Assembly: GCA_017590115.1 (NCBI GenBank)
Contig: JAGGNK010006559.1
Span: 6,127,784 to 6,191,783, forward strand
DNA: 64,000 nt
Direction of reading: 5' to 3'
DNA from: Montifringilla adamsi
Lineage: Eukaryota > Chordata > Aves > Passeriformes > Passeridae
Shown here: positions 26,161 through 41,100 of the stretch, one piece after another
Numbering within the stretch: position 1 is the first letter of the stretch
Layout: each line of letters starts with the position of its first letter
Notes under the pieces: model-generated
Told to the model about the DNA's origin: nothing
Databases searched by the model: none
What the model saw: the letters and a program-made list of their open reading frames with translations, nothing else
Translations under genes and position numbers: made by a program

Positions 26161-29100
26161 CTGTAAGAGAAAATGCACAAAACTCATGGGAGGAAAGGAC
26201 AGTCAACCTCAGGGTACCCCATGAGATACAAAATTTCAGAGGACAGTGAACTCTTACAGTCTAACTGGAATATCTCAGTAGGCACACAAGACACTTCCAA
26301 ATATATCTATTAATTCATCTTAAAAAAAATAATTTCATGTTTCAGAGTACAGTTGTTCTAACGATGCTGTTCAAGTACAGGATTTCTACAGCCTTCAGTA
26401 TAAAAGGGTGACAAAACTCCATGGCCAAAGAGGAAGGAAAAGCCTGGAAGCAACTCCAGATGAGAATGCATGTATTTGTGACAGAGGAAAGATACCATCC
26501 ACCCATGGCCATGCCACTCCATTTCCCCGCCAGCCTTGCCAAGTAATTATCAAATGACAGACCTAAGATAACATGAAATAAGAGTGGAAGAAATTCCAAC
26601 ATTCGACACAAGGTGCATAAAAGCAGTTTAGCTACAAATGGCTCACAGGAAGATTCGTTGAAATCTGAGGTTTAAAATCTCCTGAACTGACTTTTTAAAT
26701 CCGCCTTTCCCAATCTATCCACCCTCCCTAATCATACACAGAACACTTCTGAGGCAGAGACCACCTGCCATAAATTTACGTAGTGGCAATGCAGAATGGA
26801 GGTGCACTATCCATGCAGGGCACACAAAAACACCAATGCCATATGAGAGCAGGAAGAACAGTGACATTCTTGGCACAGTTGACAGGAGATAAATCTGCCC
26901 ATCAGCTGATCCATCTCAGCTGTCTCCATATGCTTCCTCAGCCAGCATGCACAAGGCAGCTCCCAACAGCCCAGGGCTCAGCAGTCCTCAAGCCAGTGTA
27001 TGGTGGTGAGAGTGGAAGTGACCAGAAATGGATGAAGTATTCCAAGTGTGGACACTCTGCTGTCTTAGAGAATAGCCTAATACTTCTCATGCTGCTTTCC
27101 TTTACAGTGCTTTGGACTCTGAGCACTCCTGACTCTTCTGGCACCTGCAATGCACTGGGGATGCTTTCCTCAGCACAGTCTGCAATTTGAGACTTGTATG
27201 TCTTATTTCCCTAAAGAGAATCCAGAGAAGCTTTCTTCCCACTGCTACCATAAAATCTAAAGCCCAAACAACAGCCATATCTTCTCCCCCAGTGAGAAAA
27301 CAAATGGTGGTTTATATTTGTGTATCTTTTTCTTTCTTATCAGGCAGATTATCAACTTTTATTAAACGAAATAAAGGGCACTGTTCAACAACTTCACAGA
27401 TGCTAGTTGCTCACTTGTGCTTTCTGGTGACACCTCTACCAAACAGCTCATTCATGGAAAATGACACCAAAGGAACAGGCTGGCATATGAGCAAGAACTC
27501 ATTTCCTCAGCATTACACAACAGCAGGCTGGACGTCACAACAGGGTCATAGCTTCATGTCAGCCAAGGTAATATCTCACACCAAAGGGATGGTAAAAGCA
27601 ACAACAGCCCACATCTGATGTTGCTTCTTCTTTCCCAGCTGAACTTAGGAAAACTGAGGGACAAAAATCCCCTATGCAGTCAGACACTGCAACTCCTTCT
27701 GCCACTAACCTTTCTCCAAAAGGGTTTGCTTCAATGTTTTTGCGAGCAGGACTCGAACATTTGGAACCTTGTCAGATGCCAAGTGTAGTAAGTGTGGCAA
27801 CAGATGCACAGCAAACTGGTCCATGGGCAGGCAGTCATCTTCACTGATAGTCTGGCAGGAACACAGAGGCAATTTCATTGACTTTCAGCACAGGGAGGAT
27901 GAAATCTCAACACATAATTAGAAACCTGGAACTCCCTTTTCTCCCTTTTATTTTTTTTTTAAATCACTGTACCACTTGAAAACAGGAGAGAAAAGCAGAA
28001 GACCTTTACAATCCTTCTCACAGTTAATTTAGTCTTTGTTTAAACTAGATACTATATTGAGACAAAAATGGTTAATATCAATAAACACCTCTTATACCAA
28101 AACATTTCTCTAAATAAGCTCACATTTCTCCAAACACTTCAAAGAACTGTCCACCTGGGCAGCAGCCACAGTGGCTCCCAGCCTACACCTCTGCTACAGC
28201 CTCCATATTTGACCATTTCCTTGGGATCCCAGCTAGTTTCAACTCCTGTTTGTTTTGCTGAGAATGCACTGGCTTTTGACCAAGCTGCACGAGCTGGTTA
28301 AAGAGGTACAGGCAGCAGCTACTGATTGATTTCTAAAGATTTATTATACAAATCTCACTTCATGCTGAGCAACAAAGCAGCTTCCCAAGTCAGAGTTTGC
28401 TACACTTGTGCTCTGTATTCAATATCAGATTTGATGACCTGGTGCTAATATGCTGACATAAAATACAGTCAAGCTCATCTATGGAGAAACAAAAAAAAAA
28501 ACCATGAAACTATTCCGTTGGAAACAAAGTCCTCAAATATTCACCAATATAGTGTCAATGGACAGCTGCAGAGTTCCAATCCCCTTAATTCTGATCACCA
28601 CCACTCCTCAAACAAAAACAAACAAACCAACCTCCCCAAAACCCCCAGAATACAAATGAAAAGACATTTCACCTGGCAAATAAAGACAAAAGTCTGCCGA
28701 CCAGACCATTTGTGGCATCTACAGAACTTTTCAACAAGTTCATTCATGAGGTCTACCACGAAGGTTGGTGTTGAAGCCATGTACAGCTTTTTGACCATTT
28801 CACTAACCTTGAAGAAATGAGAAGAAAAAACCAAGTAAATAAAAAAATTACCTCCTGACCACCACCAACCCTCAGAAGTCTGACATCCTAAATTTATTTA
28901 GATTGCTTTACCAGCTTGTAGGAAATCCAGCGGACAGAGGACACTTTGTCTGCACAGAGACTGAAAGCAATGGGCCGCAGGTAGTCATAGATGTCCCTGG
29001 CACTGTACAGGTCTAGGAGCAAAATCAGTTGCCTACAAGATGGAAGAAGAACCAAAGAGAGTATATCACAGTAAGAAAAAAGGCAGCTTAACTGAGTATC

Positions 29101-32100
29101 ATCACTTATATGACAACACTTATCATGTATGCAATGTGGCCATAATGAAGTTACCGGGAAGCAAAAATCTATTTTTCAGTTGTCATCATCTGGACTGTGG
29201 GTCACTTATTCACAACAATGACAATACAACTACTGGGAATTTGTAAGCAAGGGGGACATGTGGAGGAGCATCTACTAACCAAAAATGGAATTAGGAAAAA
29301 CACTGCAAAACATCTATTATATGATGTTCCCACTTTTAAGTATCCACAACAATGAAAATAATCATTCTGAAAACCACATACTCAGCCAGCTCAGCACGGA
29401 AACGCCAGTTCCTGCTGTTATCAGTCACCAGGAATTCCTGAAGCTGATAAAGATACTCTCGTCTTTTGTCAACATGAAGAAGCTGAAACAGTAAATACAA
29501 ACTTACATAAAGACCTACAGGCTACAATCAGCAGACAGAACAAGAGCTTTAAATACAACTAATGAAACACTCTTTTTATTTAAAAAACCTTAAATCTTTA
29601 GCAACGGTGTTGCTTTCCTGGGCTAAACCCTGTAATGCTTGAGACTGTAAAATCACATGGGCACTACTGAAAGGAAAATGTGACAAGTCTTTTCTTTTAC
29701 TCTAAGAAAGGAGGCGTAAACAGTAAAGATAGTTTTAGGATTTGTGTCTCTCAGCTCCAGAAATGAGACTGTTACAGAGAAACTTCTACTGAAATTTGAC
29801 AAGTAAGCCGTGTAGGCAGATTAGAGCCCTCCCCAAAAAAATCATATACTGAATAAACATGAACAAAGCTCTTCAGAGAAAATAAAGTAGCAGCAACACA
29901 GTTCTCTTGCAACATATATTCCAGTATTCAACAGATACCTGCAGAGATTCCCACAGAGTTACACGGGTAGGAACACAGACATACCTTCAGGAAGTCATGC
30001 AAGTGCTTAAGCACACCTATCCTCACTTCATCTAGGTCCTTCAAAAAGCCATTGAAGACAGGAACTAAATCTCCAGCTGTAAGCTGGTCTCCAAGGATGA
30101 CAGCAAGTTCATGTATAGAAAATGCCAGTGTCCGCCGAACCTTCCACTGCAACATAAATAAAACAGTGTTATTGATCCAAAGTGCTCCAGTCAAACCTGA
30201 GGGTCGGTATCCAAGCTGGAATCCCAGCAAATTCCACTACTTACAAATATCTTTACACTGTTTCATGTAACAACTGAAAATTACACTGGAAATTTAAAAT
30301 TAAAAAGAAAAGGAAAATGGAAGAGAAGACAAATGACGATGTATCATTTCTTCCACCTGAATATCAAGGAACTGTTCAAATACAAGTCATCAAAATATTT
30401 TCATTTTCAGGTGCTAGGAAGCAAAATAGTATTCCTGACACCAGTGCTCTTGCACACATTACATTTTGCTTTAAATTCTTCAGCATAAGTTAGTTTCATG
30501 CTACTACTCTCTCATTCTGTTTTTAAAATTAAATGAGTAAGATATATATCCCACAATATTTCAGCTGGGATATTTTTGCTTCCATAATAGGTAAAGTTTC
30601 TTTCACACTCAGTGCCTAGCAGCCCAAGAACCAGTGGAGCTTTCAGACACCCTAAACCGAGGGCACATTGTTTAATTTGAGTAATTATTTCAAGAAAGTC
30701 TTTCAAAAATAAAATAGCATCTATTCTTCAGCCAGCACTTTCCAATTAGCATGGGCAGTGTTCTTTTGCCCTGGTTTGGTGATCCAATCTTAATTCAGAT
30801 TAGACTGGCGATAAGTTTTGGACACTTCTGAACACAGGGCAATTTGTTTATACTTGTGTTTTAAATTTATTAGCTGGCTGTTTTTAATGGCTGCAAAGGA
30901 GCCTGGAAAACATGAGCAACAGCCATGTATAAAATTACTCACAATGTATCACTGAGAACTGCTGCTCTGACAGAGCAAGCAGCAAGTTCAAGAGAGGTGA
31001 AGCAGTCTGAGAATATTTAAAAAAATAAGAAGAGCATCTCCAAAAAAGGAAACAAAGGAGGTCTGGGAAACAACTGTAAACCACAAAATGCAGAAAGCCA
31101 CCTCCTTACCACCTGACAACAAGGAAAATGCTGCTATTTCCAGGATTTGTTTCTAAAGCAGCAGTGCTGCTGCATGGTGATAGCGATGTTATTCCTGTAT
31201 GACTAACTGGATGTGGCACCAAGGCCTGGTGTGAGGCTGACTCACTGAGCTCCAGACATGCCTGCAGGGCCACGTCTGCTCACACACAGCACAGGCCAAA
31301 TTCTCAAACCTAGGAGGCTCCCAGACACTGCCATAAGATCTTAAGCATGCACAGGAAATCGGAAACTTGTCCTCATTTTCCTACTGGAGATCCATCTCCC
31401 ACTTTAACCAGCCCATTTCTTTACTACCTGAGCACCACACACCCCCTGCTTCCTCTGAAACAACCACTGCACCATCATTCCTTATAGGATAACACCAGGG
31501 ACGGAAAGCTCTGTGTAAAAAGCACAGCAGCCCAATATCCAGTGAACAAGAGAAACCATTACAGAGGTTCCAATTGGTCTTTGTCACATCTCAGCATTTC
31601 AGACTGTTCACTGCTTGAGCTCACCTGCATGTCAGATGCCAGAGTCTCGTAGGTGTCTTTCAAACAGTGCCAGTTCTGCCTGCCCAGGGTCAGTGCCACG
31701 CCGGGCAGGCTGTAGGCGCAGTGCTTGGCAATCTCGGTGTCCACTGTTTGTGCGCGGGACGGATCAGTCATGGATAAATACTGATCCAGCAAGGCTTGAG
31801 GTACAACGTCCTGCAGCAAGACAAAGGCACAGCATCCACACTATTTTCACTGACTCCTCATAAGGCTCGCTATAATTCCTGGGCACTCTTTTCCCACTTT
31901 TTTCCCCACAACTATAGAATATTATTTAATTACAGTGTCTTAATAAGGGCACAACAGTTTTGTATCTGCTAAGTTCCACCAAAAGGTTCCAAAGAAACAA
32001 TAACATGACTGGGGCTATTTGGAAATATGCAGACCAGCTCAAGAGAGGAGCAAATGGACAAGTCTCCTTAGGGAGTCTAGGAAATGGAAAGAATGCATTC

Positions 32101-35100
32101 TACCCTTTGCAAACATTCAGGCTCACATGTTGTGCAAATTGGCCATTTTATGTCATCCATAAAGACAAGTAAAATAGCAAATGATGTGACTTGCTCAAAA
32201 AACCTTTCCTAATTCTCTCAAAATCTTGAGAAGGTGGGAGAGAAAAACTAAACTAAAACGCCTTGAGGAGCAGGGAAGGGGAGGGAGCAGAGTACAGTGT
32301 GTTCAACTGCTCCCAAACTCCCTGAACAGTCAACAGGGAGAAAGAGGCTTCTCCAGAGACAAAGAGATCTCTGGTGAAGAACTATCCTTCTGTCCACTAA
32401 GGAATCAAAGCATCTGAACCAAATTCTGTGAAAACCTCTTTACTACTGCCTTTGCTCCAGCTGTTGTCAGGGACTGACTCTATTAAGGGGTGCACAAGAG
32501 CATTTGCCTAGCACAGCTGCTGAGTAGCTCCACCGACAGGAACAAGCCAGGGATTGAGGTTCCCAATCAAGGTATCACACTGATGCACAGTGGCAATGTA
32601 ATACCAGACTACCAAAACAACAAACATTTGATTCCATTTGGAAAAAATAGCAGAGGCAGTTCCAGCTTAATGAAACACTTCCAAAACTGTTCTGCAAAAA
32701 GCTATCAAGGGGTGGGGGTGGTTTCTCTCAAAACATGTAATAAAAAAATCATCCTCTTTCCTCAATAACTTAATTCCCATTACAGCATGGTTCCCATTGA
32801 AAACTAAACCAAATGAAACAGAGCCTGAAAATCTATGACAAGTGTTATCTCATGTCAAAATAATACTGTCATCTCTCATGCATAAATGTAACAGAAGCAA
32901 CTGCTAAATGAAGCCATTGACTCTGAAAACAAGGACTATTTTAAAACTACTTAATTAAGAGGTATTTAACAGAAACTAGATCATGTCAGAAATGACTGAA
33001 TGAAAAAGGGGATAAAGGAAATACCCATATATATTTTTAAAAATTCCACTTATCTGCTATATATAGAAAAACCAGAAGTCACTGTCATTTACCTGTACTT
33101 TGGATTTTCTTTCTTCTTCCGGGCTGAAACTACTGTTGGTACTCAAATCTGAATCATTATGAATATAGTGAAGTGTAGAATCCATACTCTGTGAAAAAAG
33201 AAAATAAAAGGTCACATAAAACACACTCTAAACATAAAACAAATACCAACATAAAGAAGTGCTGTCCTCGCCTCAGAGTCTATTTCTTAGATTAAAGGAA
33301 TATATGCATTAATATCAAATACAATTTTGCTGCAGTCCAAAATCAAAAGGTCTGCAAGATAAAACTGCTTTCAATTTCAAACAGAAGCTCCTCTTGCTCT
33401 GCTCCATTTTGGTTCTTATGGAATGAAAATCACAGGAGAGGAGTACTTTTGAGACGGCATTAAGGAAAATATAACTAACATATGGGTCCCATTGCTTCTC
33501 CCCTGAATGGAAAGTAAGAAAACACCTACAGCTGATTTTGATGGATTTGTTGCTTTGGATTTGTGCTGGAATATGGTCAAAACAAAGCCACCCTCCCACT
33601 GAAGAGTAGAACCTGATAAGACTCATGCTGTTGCACCTTTCCTGGAGGTGATTATTCTATAATCTTCTCTGGATAAGCTTCACCTTATAAAACTGAGTCC
33701 TACTTGCCACAGCTGCTGACAAGAGTAATAACTTCTCTCAGCAGTCCTATTAAAATCCTTTTCAGCAATCATTTTAGCACCCTGGCTACACATCTGGGCC
33801 TTGAGGAGTGGCAGAGGTGTGATGGGCTGCAATGAGCTGTGCTGCTGGGGGGATGCAGCATCAATGCTTTCGGTACAAGTGCAGCTCCCCAAATACAATG
33901 GGCTTCGCTAACAAACCATGCATTTCAAGCAGAACACGATGAATATCTGAAAAGCAGATCAGGCTGCTGTGTGCTGGAACAGGACAAAAGCATTTTTGCT
34001 AGATTTGAGCCAAGGTATCTATCTATTCACAAATGCTACAGGGTGAGCTCCTAGGGTCAACACAAGCAACAAGAACATGCCTACTTCCACCAGCTGCTCA
34101 GATTTTGACAACGAGAATTTTCCAGCAAACAACAAACTTCTTCCAAAAAAAGCCTCCAGGATATAATCTGTCTTCCTTGGTTTGACTTCAGACAGTTGCT
34201 TTTTCCTTCTCCACGAGCTGCTTTCATCTAAGCACTGGGCTGTAATTTTAGCTGCTGAGGTATAATTACAGGTGATAAAGAACAGGCAGAGCTGTGAGGC
34301 AATTGCATATCTCTGGCAGAGCAGTCCATGTCACCTGTCAGGCTTAGGAAGCAGCAGCAAGGAGGTGTTGAAGACCCAAGGGGAGAACAGATTTGCAAGC
34401 AACTCCATAACTAAATGTGTCCAGCAGCACACAGCTCCAACTGTAAAACCTCCAGGGGCCTGGAAAACTATCTCTGCAGGATTTTTAGTTTGACAGTTAA
34501 TTCCTCCTTCACTCTTTTTTAGCCTTTTGTTTGTTTGGGTTTTTTCCCCCCCCCGAAAAAGAGATTATTTTCAGCATTGCTAGTCACCAGTTTTGATGTC
34601 TTGCAAATCAAGGAATTATGAGGCAGCCAGTACACCCTAGCCACAGTGCTTTCCATGAGCTGCCAGTTTGCATGGGACCAGAGGTTAATCATCCATTCTG
34701 TTACAATAAAAGTGAAAAGACTCCATCTTACATTCCCTGCTCAGTTTCAAAAGCTTAAGCTTTAAAAAAAAAATCACACTTTATGGATTGAACCAGTCAA
34801 ACAACTGAATATAATGGAGGGTGTCACAGATGGGAACGTTTTCACTCAGCCACTTTCAAAGTCAAATATGCATTCCAGAGAGGAAGAGCTTCAGCAGAGA
34901 AGAACGACAGCCATCAGTCAGTATTTAGGTTATGCATTATCTCCCCCCCGAAAATGAAGTTCCATCTTTTTCCATGCACACACCAAACTGAGCATTGCAT
35001 AGAGCCAGGACATGAAAATTCAGCAGGGTTTAGCCTGAAAGCTTCTTATGTACCAAATGCAAAATCTTTGCCATGGCCTTACAGATCTCTAAGGCTAAGC

Positions 35101-38100
35101 TCCCCTTGGCTGTGTAACAAGAGATCTGGGGTTGTGCTCCAAAGATCCCTGCTCTGTGTCAAGGGCTGCACACCAGGAGAGGCGGTGCTGGTGCTTCCTG
35201 ATGGAGCAGCTGGCCCAAACAAGGAAGTGGCCAGTGTTAGGGGTCCATCTCCTCCTGGCATCCATCCTGTTCTTATTAGAGAGAGGTACTTGTGCCAGAC
35301 AGGAGTGGGAAGGTTTTAGCCCAGTTTCCTTTCTCCCTCTACCTCCAAATAAAAACAGACTCCAACACTCATCCCTTTATCAAACATTATAAAGAACATG
35401 TAACCTGAAGAAAATAAAAACAGTGCCTCTTGAGAAAAAATAAACAGCTGCCCTCAACAAACAAGCTTTGTCATATCCCAAAAAATCTTACTGGTCCACT
35501 CTGTTACATCATTTATTTTCATCTGAATAGAGAATCTCTCTTTAACATGCAGCAGTAACTCCTTTATGAGACAATACAGCTGCCAAAGGACAAGCAGACT
35601 GTGGTTTTGCTTAGTGGTGTATGTGCAGAACTGTGCAGGCTGCATTCAAATACAAAATGCTGGAGAGTTTGATTTCTCTCAAGTGTCCAGTACCCTACTG
35701 ACACACCGCTATGCTGAGACTTAAAAAAATCAAGAAAAGACAAGAAGAAAAAAATCACTACCACAACAAAACCCTGATTAAACTAAAAAATCCCAACAAC
35801 CACCTGTGAAAATCAGAGGTCTCTTCACTGCTAGGGGCAACAGTCTACTTTCTCAACAGATCACAGCTTGATTCCCAGAATTCTAGGTCACCTCTATAAT
35901 ATCTGTTCACTTGTAAAATGAGGACTTGATTCAGTGCCAGTAACAAAAAAGAAACTGACAGATTAAGAGCATCCTTTTAAAGCATAAAACTGAAACATGC
36001 AAAATCAACATATACCAGCAATGTGACTGGTTCTTAAACTTTCTGTTAGCACAATACTCTGCATACAAAAACATAAAACACAGGACAGGTGCCTCTGCAC
36101 AAACACCACCCTCACCACCCCCCAAAATTCTCAAGAATGGAGGATAAATGTACACTGTAATTTTAGGTTAGCATTAGAAAGAAGAGATCCTATAATAAAA
36201 AAAGTATTTTGAGCCTGACATAAAGAAACTGGAGGCAGGCTGGTGTTTTTGAAACAAACCACATTTGTGGAGTTAAATTACAATTGTGTATCATCAGCAG
36301 TATCCAAGTAAATGTCGCATTCCTGAACTCCTCATATATTTTTGGTCTAGATGGTAGTCCAACAGCTTAGAGAAAAAGTAAATTAAATGCCATCAAGAAA
36401 CATCACTCTAATTAAAGAAGGATGAAAATCTTTGCACTGAACTGGTATTAACTCCTAGACATTTCAAAGATGCTTGTCAAAATTTCATCTGGAAAACACA
36501 GTTTCAGTAGTATCATTCAACAAATCACTTGCTCTGGTTTTATGGAGCCTATTTTGGAACCACTGCTTTCTGCAACAGCAACAGCATTTAATACCACCTG
36601 AGCTTGTGGCATTATATGCAGTGAATGTAGTGGGTTTGGCCTGACAGAGCAAAGAACAGAAAAGAGTATCAAATACCAGAACTACAGTCAGGCAGGGAAC
36701 GGAGAGAAGGGCTGAAGAAGTAAATGCAAAAAACTTCAATATGTTACTGATTGCTAGAGTAACTTTCTCTTTCAGCAGTGTGCCCTGGTGGCCAAGAAGG
36801 CCAACGGCATCCTGGCCTGTATCAGGAATAGCATGGCCAGCAGGAGCAGGGAGCTCATTCTTCCCCTGTACTCGGCACCTTGAGTGCTGTGTCCAGCTCT
36901 GGTCCCTCACTTTGGGAAGGATGTTGAGACTCTTGAGCGCATCCAGAGGAGGCAACGAGGCTGGTGAGGGGCTTGGAACACAAACCCTGTGAGGAACGGC
37001 TGAGGGAGCAGGGGGCGTTTAGCCTTTAGAAAAGGAGACTCAGGGGTGACCTTATTACTCTCTGCAAATTCCTGAAAGGTGGCTGTAGTCAAGTGGGGGT
37101 TGGTCACTTTCTCCAGGCAGCAACTGACAGAACGGGAGGAAACAGTCACAAGCTGCATCAAGGGAAATATAGGTTGGATACTAGGAAAAGGTTTTTCACG
37201 CAAAGGGTGATGAAGTACTGGAATGGTCTGCCCGGGAGGTGGTGGAGTCACCATCCCTGGATGTGTTTAAAAAAAGACTGGATGTGGCACTCGGTGCCAT
37301 GGTTTAGCTGAGGTGTTAGGGCATGGGTTGGACTCGATGATCTTGAAGGTCTCTTCCAACCTTGTGATTCAGTCCACACAACACCTCAGCTGCAGGTCCT
37401 GAACTTCTCTCATGCAGACCAGTAAACCATAATAAATCAATTCACAGGGAAAAAAGGGAACAAAGTATCTCATTCTCCAGGTTCAGGGAGGGGCACTGGA
37501 GAAGAAAATTCACTCATTATCAGTACAGGATCTATTTTAAGCAAGGCACTTTCACATTAATAAAAAATCTCCAAATGCAACAGTGACAATAGAGATTTTT
37601 AACAGAAACAGTTTAAAGAATTTACATGGACAAGCACAGAACTGGCAAAAACAAAGGCACCCAACACAAGTCTTTCATTTTAGTAGCTAGCACTTCAATA
37701 CCATCCACACCAGCCAAAAGTAGAAAGCATTTGGCTGCAATCATCACATGAATGCAAATTACAGCTCTGTTACTGGAGCCCTGGAAATCCTAATGGGAAA
37801 AAATAAAGTACAAAACTCTCTTCTTACCTCTACAGTGTCACCAATTAAAGGCACAATATCACCCAGTATAGGTTTAAAACTTTGTTGGTCATTGATGGTT
37901 AGTTCAGTCTGTGAATCTGTTCCCTTGCCAACACCGGCCATTGTCTCTTCTTGAGGGTGCAAACTGGACGCTCTGAGTGCAGCAGACAACACCTCCACTT
38001 GTGCTGCAGTACACGAAAGAGAAATACATGAGAGACTAAACTGCAATAAAACTTTTAGCAAGTCCACAGATTCAACTTTTAGACAGAGACTAATTAACTG

Positions 38101-41100
38101 AAAGATGGCAGAGGAACTACAGGAGAGGTACACCAACTTAAGATCATATTAGTAAATCCCAAACTAGGGACCAATTAAGTGCTAGATTAATACCCCACTC
38201 TTTTTCTAGGGTACTCAACCAAACCACAGTCCCATGAAATTTGTCCCTAAAGCTGAAATAAACAAACAAACCCCATAACTCAAGATGAATAAGGAGACTG
38301 CTGTTATGGCAGGATCGGCTCTTTAACAATTTTAGTAAATATTAATGGTGCAAACAGGTTTTTTGGGACAGAACAGCATATGAATATTAACTTATAGACT
38401 GGGCCATTTGTGGGAGGTGGGACTAAGAGAAAGAGGGACAAAGTAATTCAAATAAAGACTGAGAACAGGTTTCGTAATACACAAAGGATTTCAGTCCTGA
38501 GAGATTGTTCCTCCCTCTATGTATCTTCATTAAATTCTTACATTTTAATAGCAACTCTAAAGCAAAATCTATATGGAAAGATGCCAGACCCGATACTTCA
38601 GCCTTCTTGGATCCTCCAAACAAATAAGAAGGTTGCACTGTGTGATGTTCTCTTATTCATCTAAAGAAGGCATTAGCACTTCATACTCTGTTATCCACTC
38701 TTTTGGAAAAGATCCAGTAGTTCTGAGGCTGCCTGCTTTCCATCCCTCTGTTTATTGCCAATTAGAAAAAGCTTTGTTGAGCAATGCTCCTTGGATATAG
38801 CCTGACCTGAGATCAGGTATCAGAGGCAATCTCAGCTGCAAGTGACACAGATTTCAGTGCAGACTGATCTACCCTGCCAAACTCCTCCTCCACTTCTTTC
38901 CAAGAAGGCAGGGAGGAATAATCTCCTCACTTATTAAATTTATCCAGCCATCCGGAAGATCTGTTTCTCATAGATTTTGTCTTTTCCAAGGTTTCTTAAA
39001 TGTTCACTGTGAAATTACATGACAACCCATATGCTTCTTTTTAATCCCATATTGCCATACTAAACTACAGAATTCTGAATTTCTCCCTGCAGCATTTTGA
39101 ATATGGTTGTTATCAAGTAGTAAACAAAGTTGGACTCATTTGTAGACAGAAGAAACAGATATGATACACAACTGCTACAAGAAACAAAAATTGTTTACTC
39201 AGCAAAATCTTAGATTAGAAGCCTTAGCAAAATCTAGCAAAAATTGGAAAACACACCGTGGGTTCACTGGTTTGTTGGTAGAGTCTGATGAGCAGGAATA
39301 AAGACAATTCTTTACAATACACAATGCTAACTCTCTAACTCTGTCCAATTTCTGATAAAATAACCCAAAGATATTCTCGCTGTATTACTGTATTCCTCAA
39401 CATGAAACAGGAAAAACAAAATGTTAAAAACTTAAAGTGTAACCAACATTATACTAATACTTCCACTATAAAACATGTGAAAAATAGTTTAAATATATAT
39501 AATTTACATATAAATACATAAAAATAAGGAATTTTACCATTTTTAATATTAATAAGACTGCTACAACCTTACTCTTTAAATATTACTTCACTGACAATGA
39601 ACTTGTGTACTCTAAGACCCATGAGAATAAAAAAGATCAAGGTTAATGAATTTTCCCAAAATTTAAATGTTAAATAAATCACCCCCAAAGCCAGGCAAAA
39701 TAAGTAGCTATGCTAAGGTAAGAAATGCCTGGCTTATTTCCAAACTATTTTAATTTAGAGAAATCAAACAAGAAAATTAAAAATAATTATATTCTGCTGC
39801 ACATTGAGGCATTTTTCTTGAAGACCCTTTTCATGAAGGACAACTTCATGAAAAATGTTCATTCCTCTCACCTTCACTTAAAAGTGAAGAAAGCTTACCC
39901 TACTAGGTAAACATGCACTACTTCAACACTGTTTATGCATTTTCTGAAAAATCCACACAGAGCACCCAAGATTACTTATAATAACAAAAGTATCTACAGC
40001 AGTAATTGGGAATTTTCCAAGACATATTCCCCACCCATGCCCCACTGTCTGCCTGCACACCTGGACCACCCTTGCTTAGGGGCTGCTTTAACAGGATGGA
40101 GACAACACCAATCCTGACTTCCTCTGCCTGCCCTAGAAGAAATATGACAAAACGTGTATTTCCTCAGCTTCTTGTCAATTCTACAATCTCAAGATGTGGG
40201 GATGAAGGACAGTAGAAGCCAAACTCCCAAGGATTTCACTGACTGGCAAGTGCCTTCTTTCTTCTTTCAGTGCTGCCATTCACTGACAGGTGAATGTCCT
40301 TTAGTCCCTAAACACCTTCAGGTCCTAGCTAAAAGAAGAGCCAAGCACAACTGCTGCTTCTCATCTCTCATGAAGAGATTTCCTACTTACATGAGACAGG
40401 CAATGGTTTGCAGAAAATAACTTCAAATTCAAGTAAAGGATAAGGTTCCCCTTTCATGAATGACAGGGAAATGCTTCAAGAAGGGAATCTCTGGCTAACC
40501 AGCTTTCACAACTACCATCAGTAAAAACGGGAGTGTAAAGGCCAGTTTTGCACATAGCACAGAACTCAGGTAACTGCATTGCTCAGTTAAAGGCAATGTT
40601 CACTGGATCTTAGATCATTAATTAACTCTTTCTTCAACTTTTGCTTCAGATGAGATGTATTTTTAAACAAAAAAGTATTTAGTCTTGGCTACTGTACCTG
40701 CATCCTAAAATAACTGGTATAATCTGTAAATTCAAAGCCACATTTTTATCTGGTCTTACTGAATTTCTCGGTTTTCAGGAATTTCTGTCCTTTCAATAAA
40801 CCTTATTGTTGTTTTCTGTTTTTCCTGATGTTTCACTAGAAGACACTGATGTTTCTTTTTTTCTTTTTCCTTTCTTTCTGTTTTCTAAAGGATCTGCCTT
40901 CCTTAGCCTCACTTCTTACTCAGAGGCAAAAGCTATGGGCTGCAATAATGGGTACAGAGATGAAGTAACTGAAATATAAGAACAGAGTTTCTTCTCCACT
41001 TACTCCTCACCTGTTCCATTAACAACATATTTTAGACTTTTACTGCAGGCAGTGCCAGTAACCTAACTCATAAACATAGTTCTTATAAGGGAATGGGATC

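Noticed and set aside
36485..37311. Open frames on both strands at 36.5-37.3 kb, including a 156-codon one
   Set aside because: These are within or beside the CR1 copy at 36774-37372 and do not match the expected CR1 protein frame over useful length.
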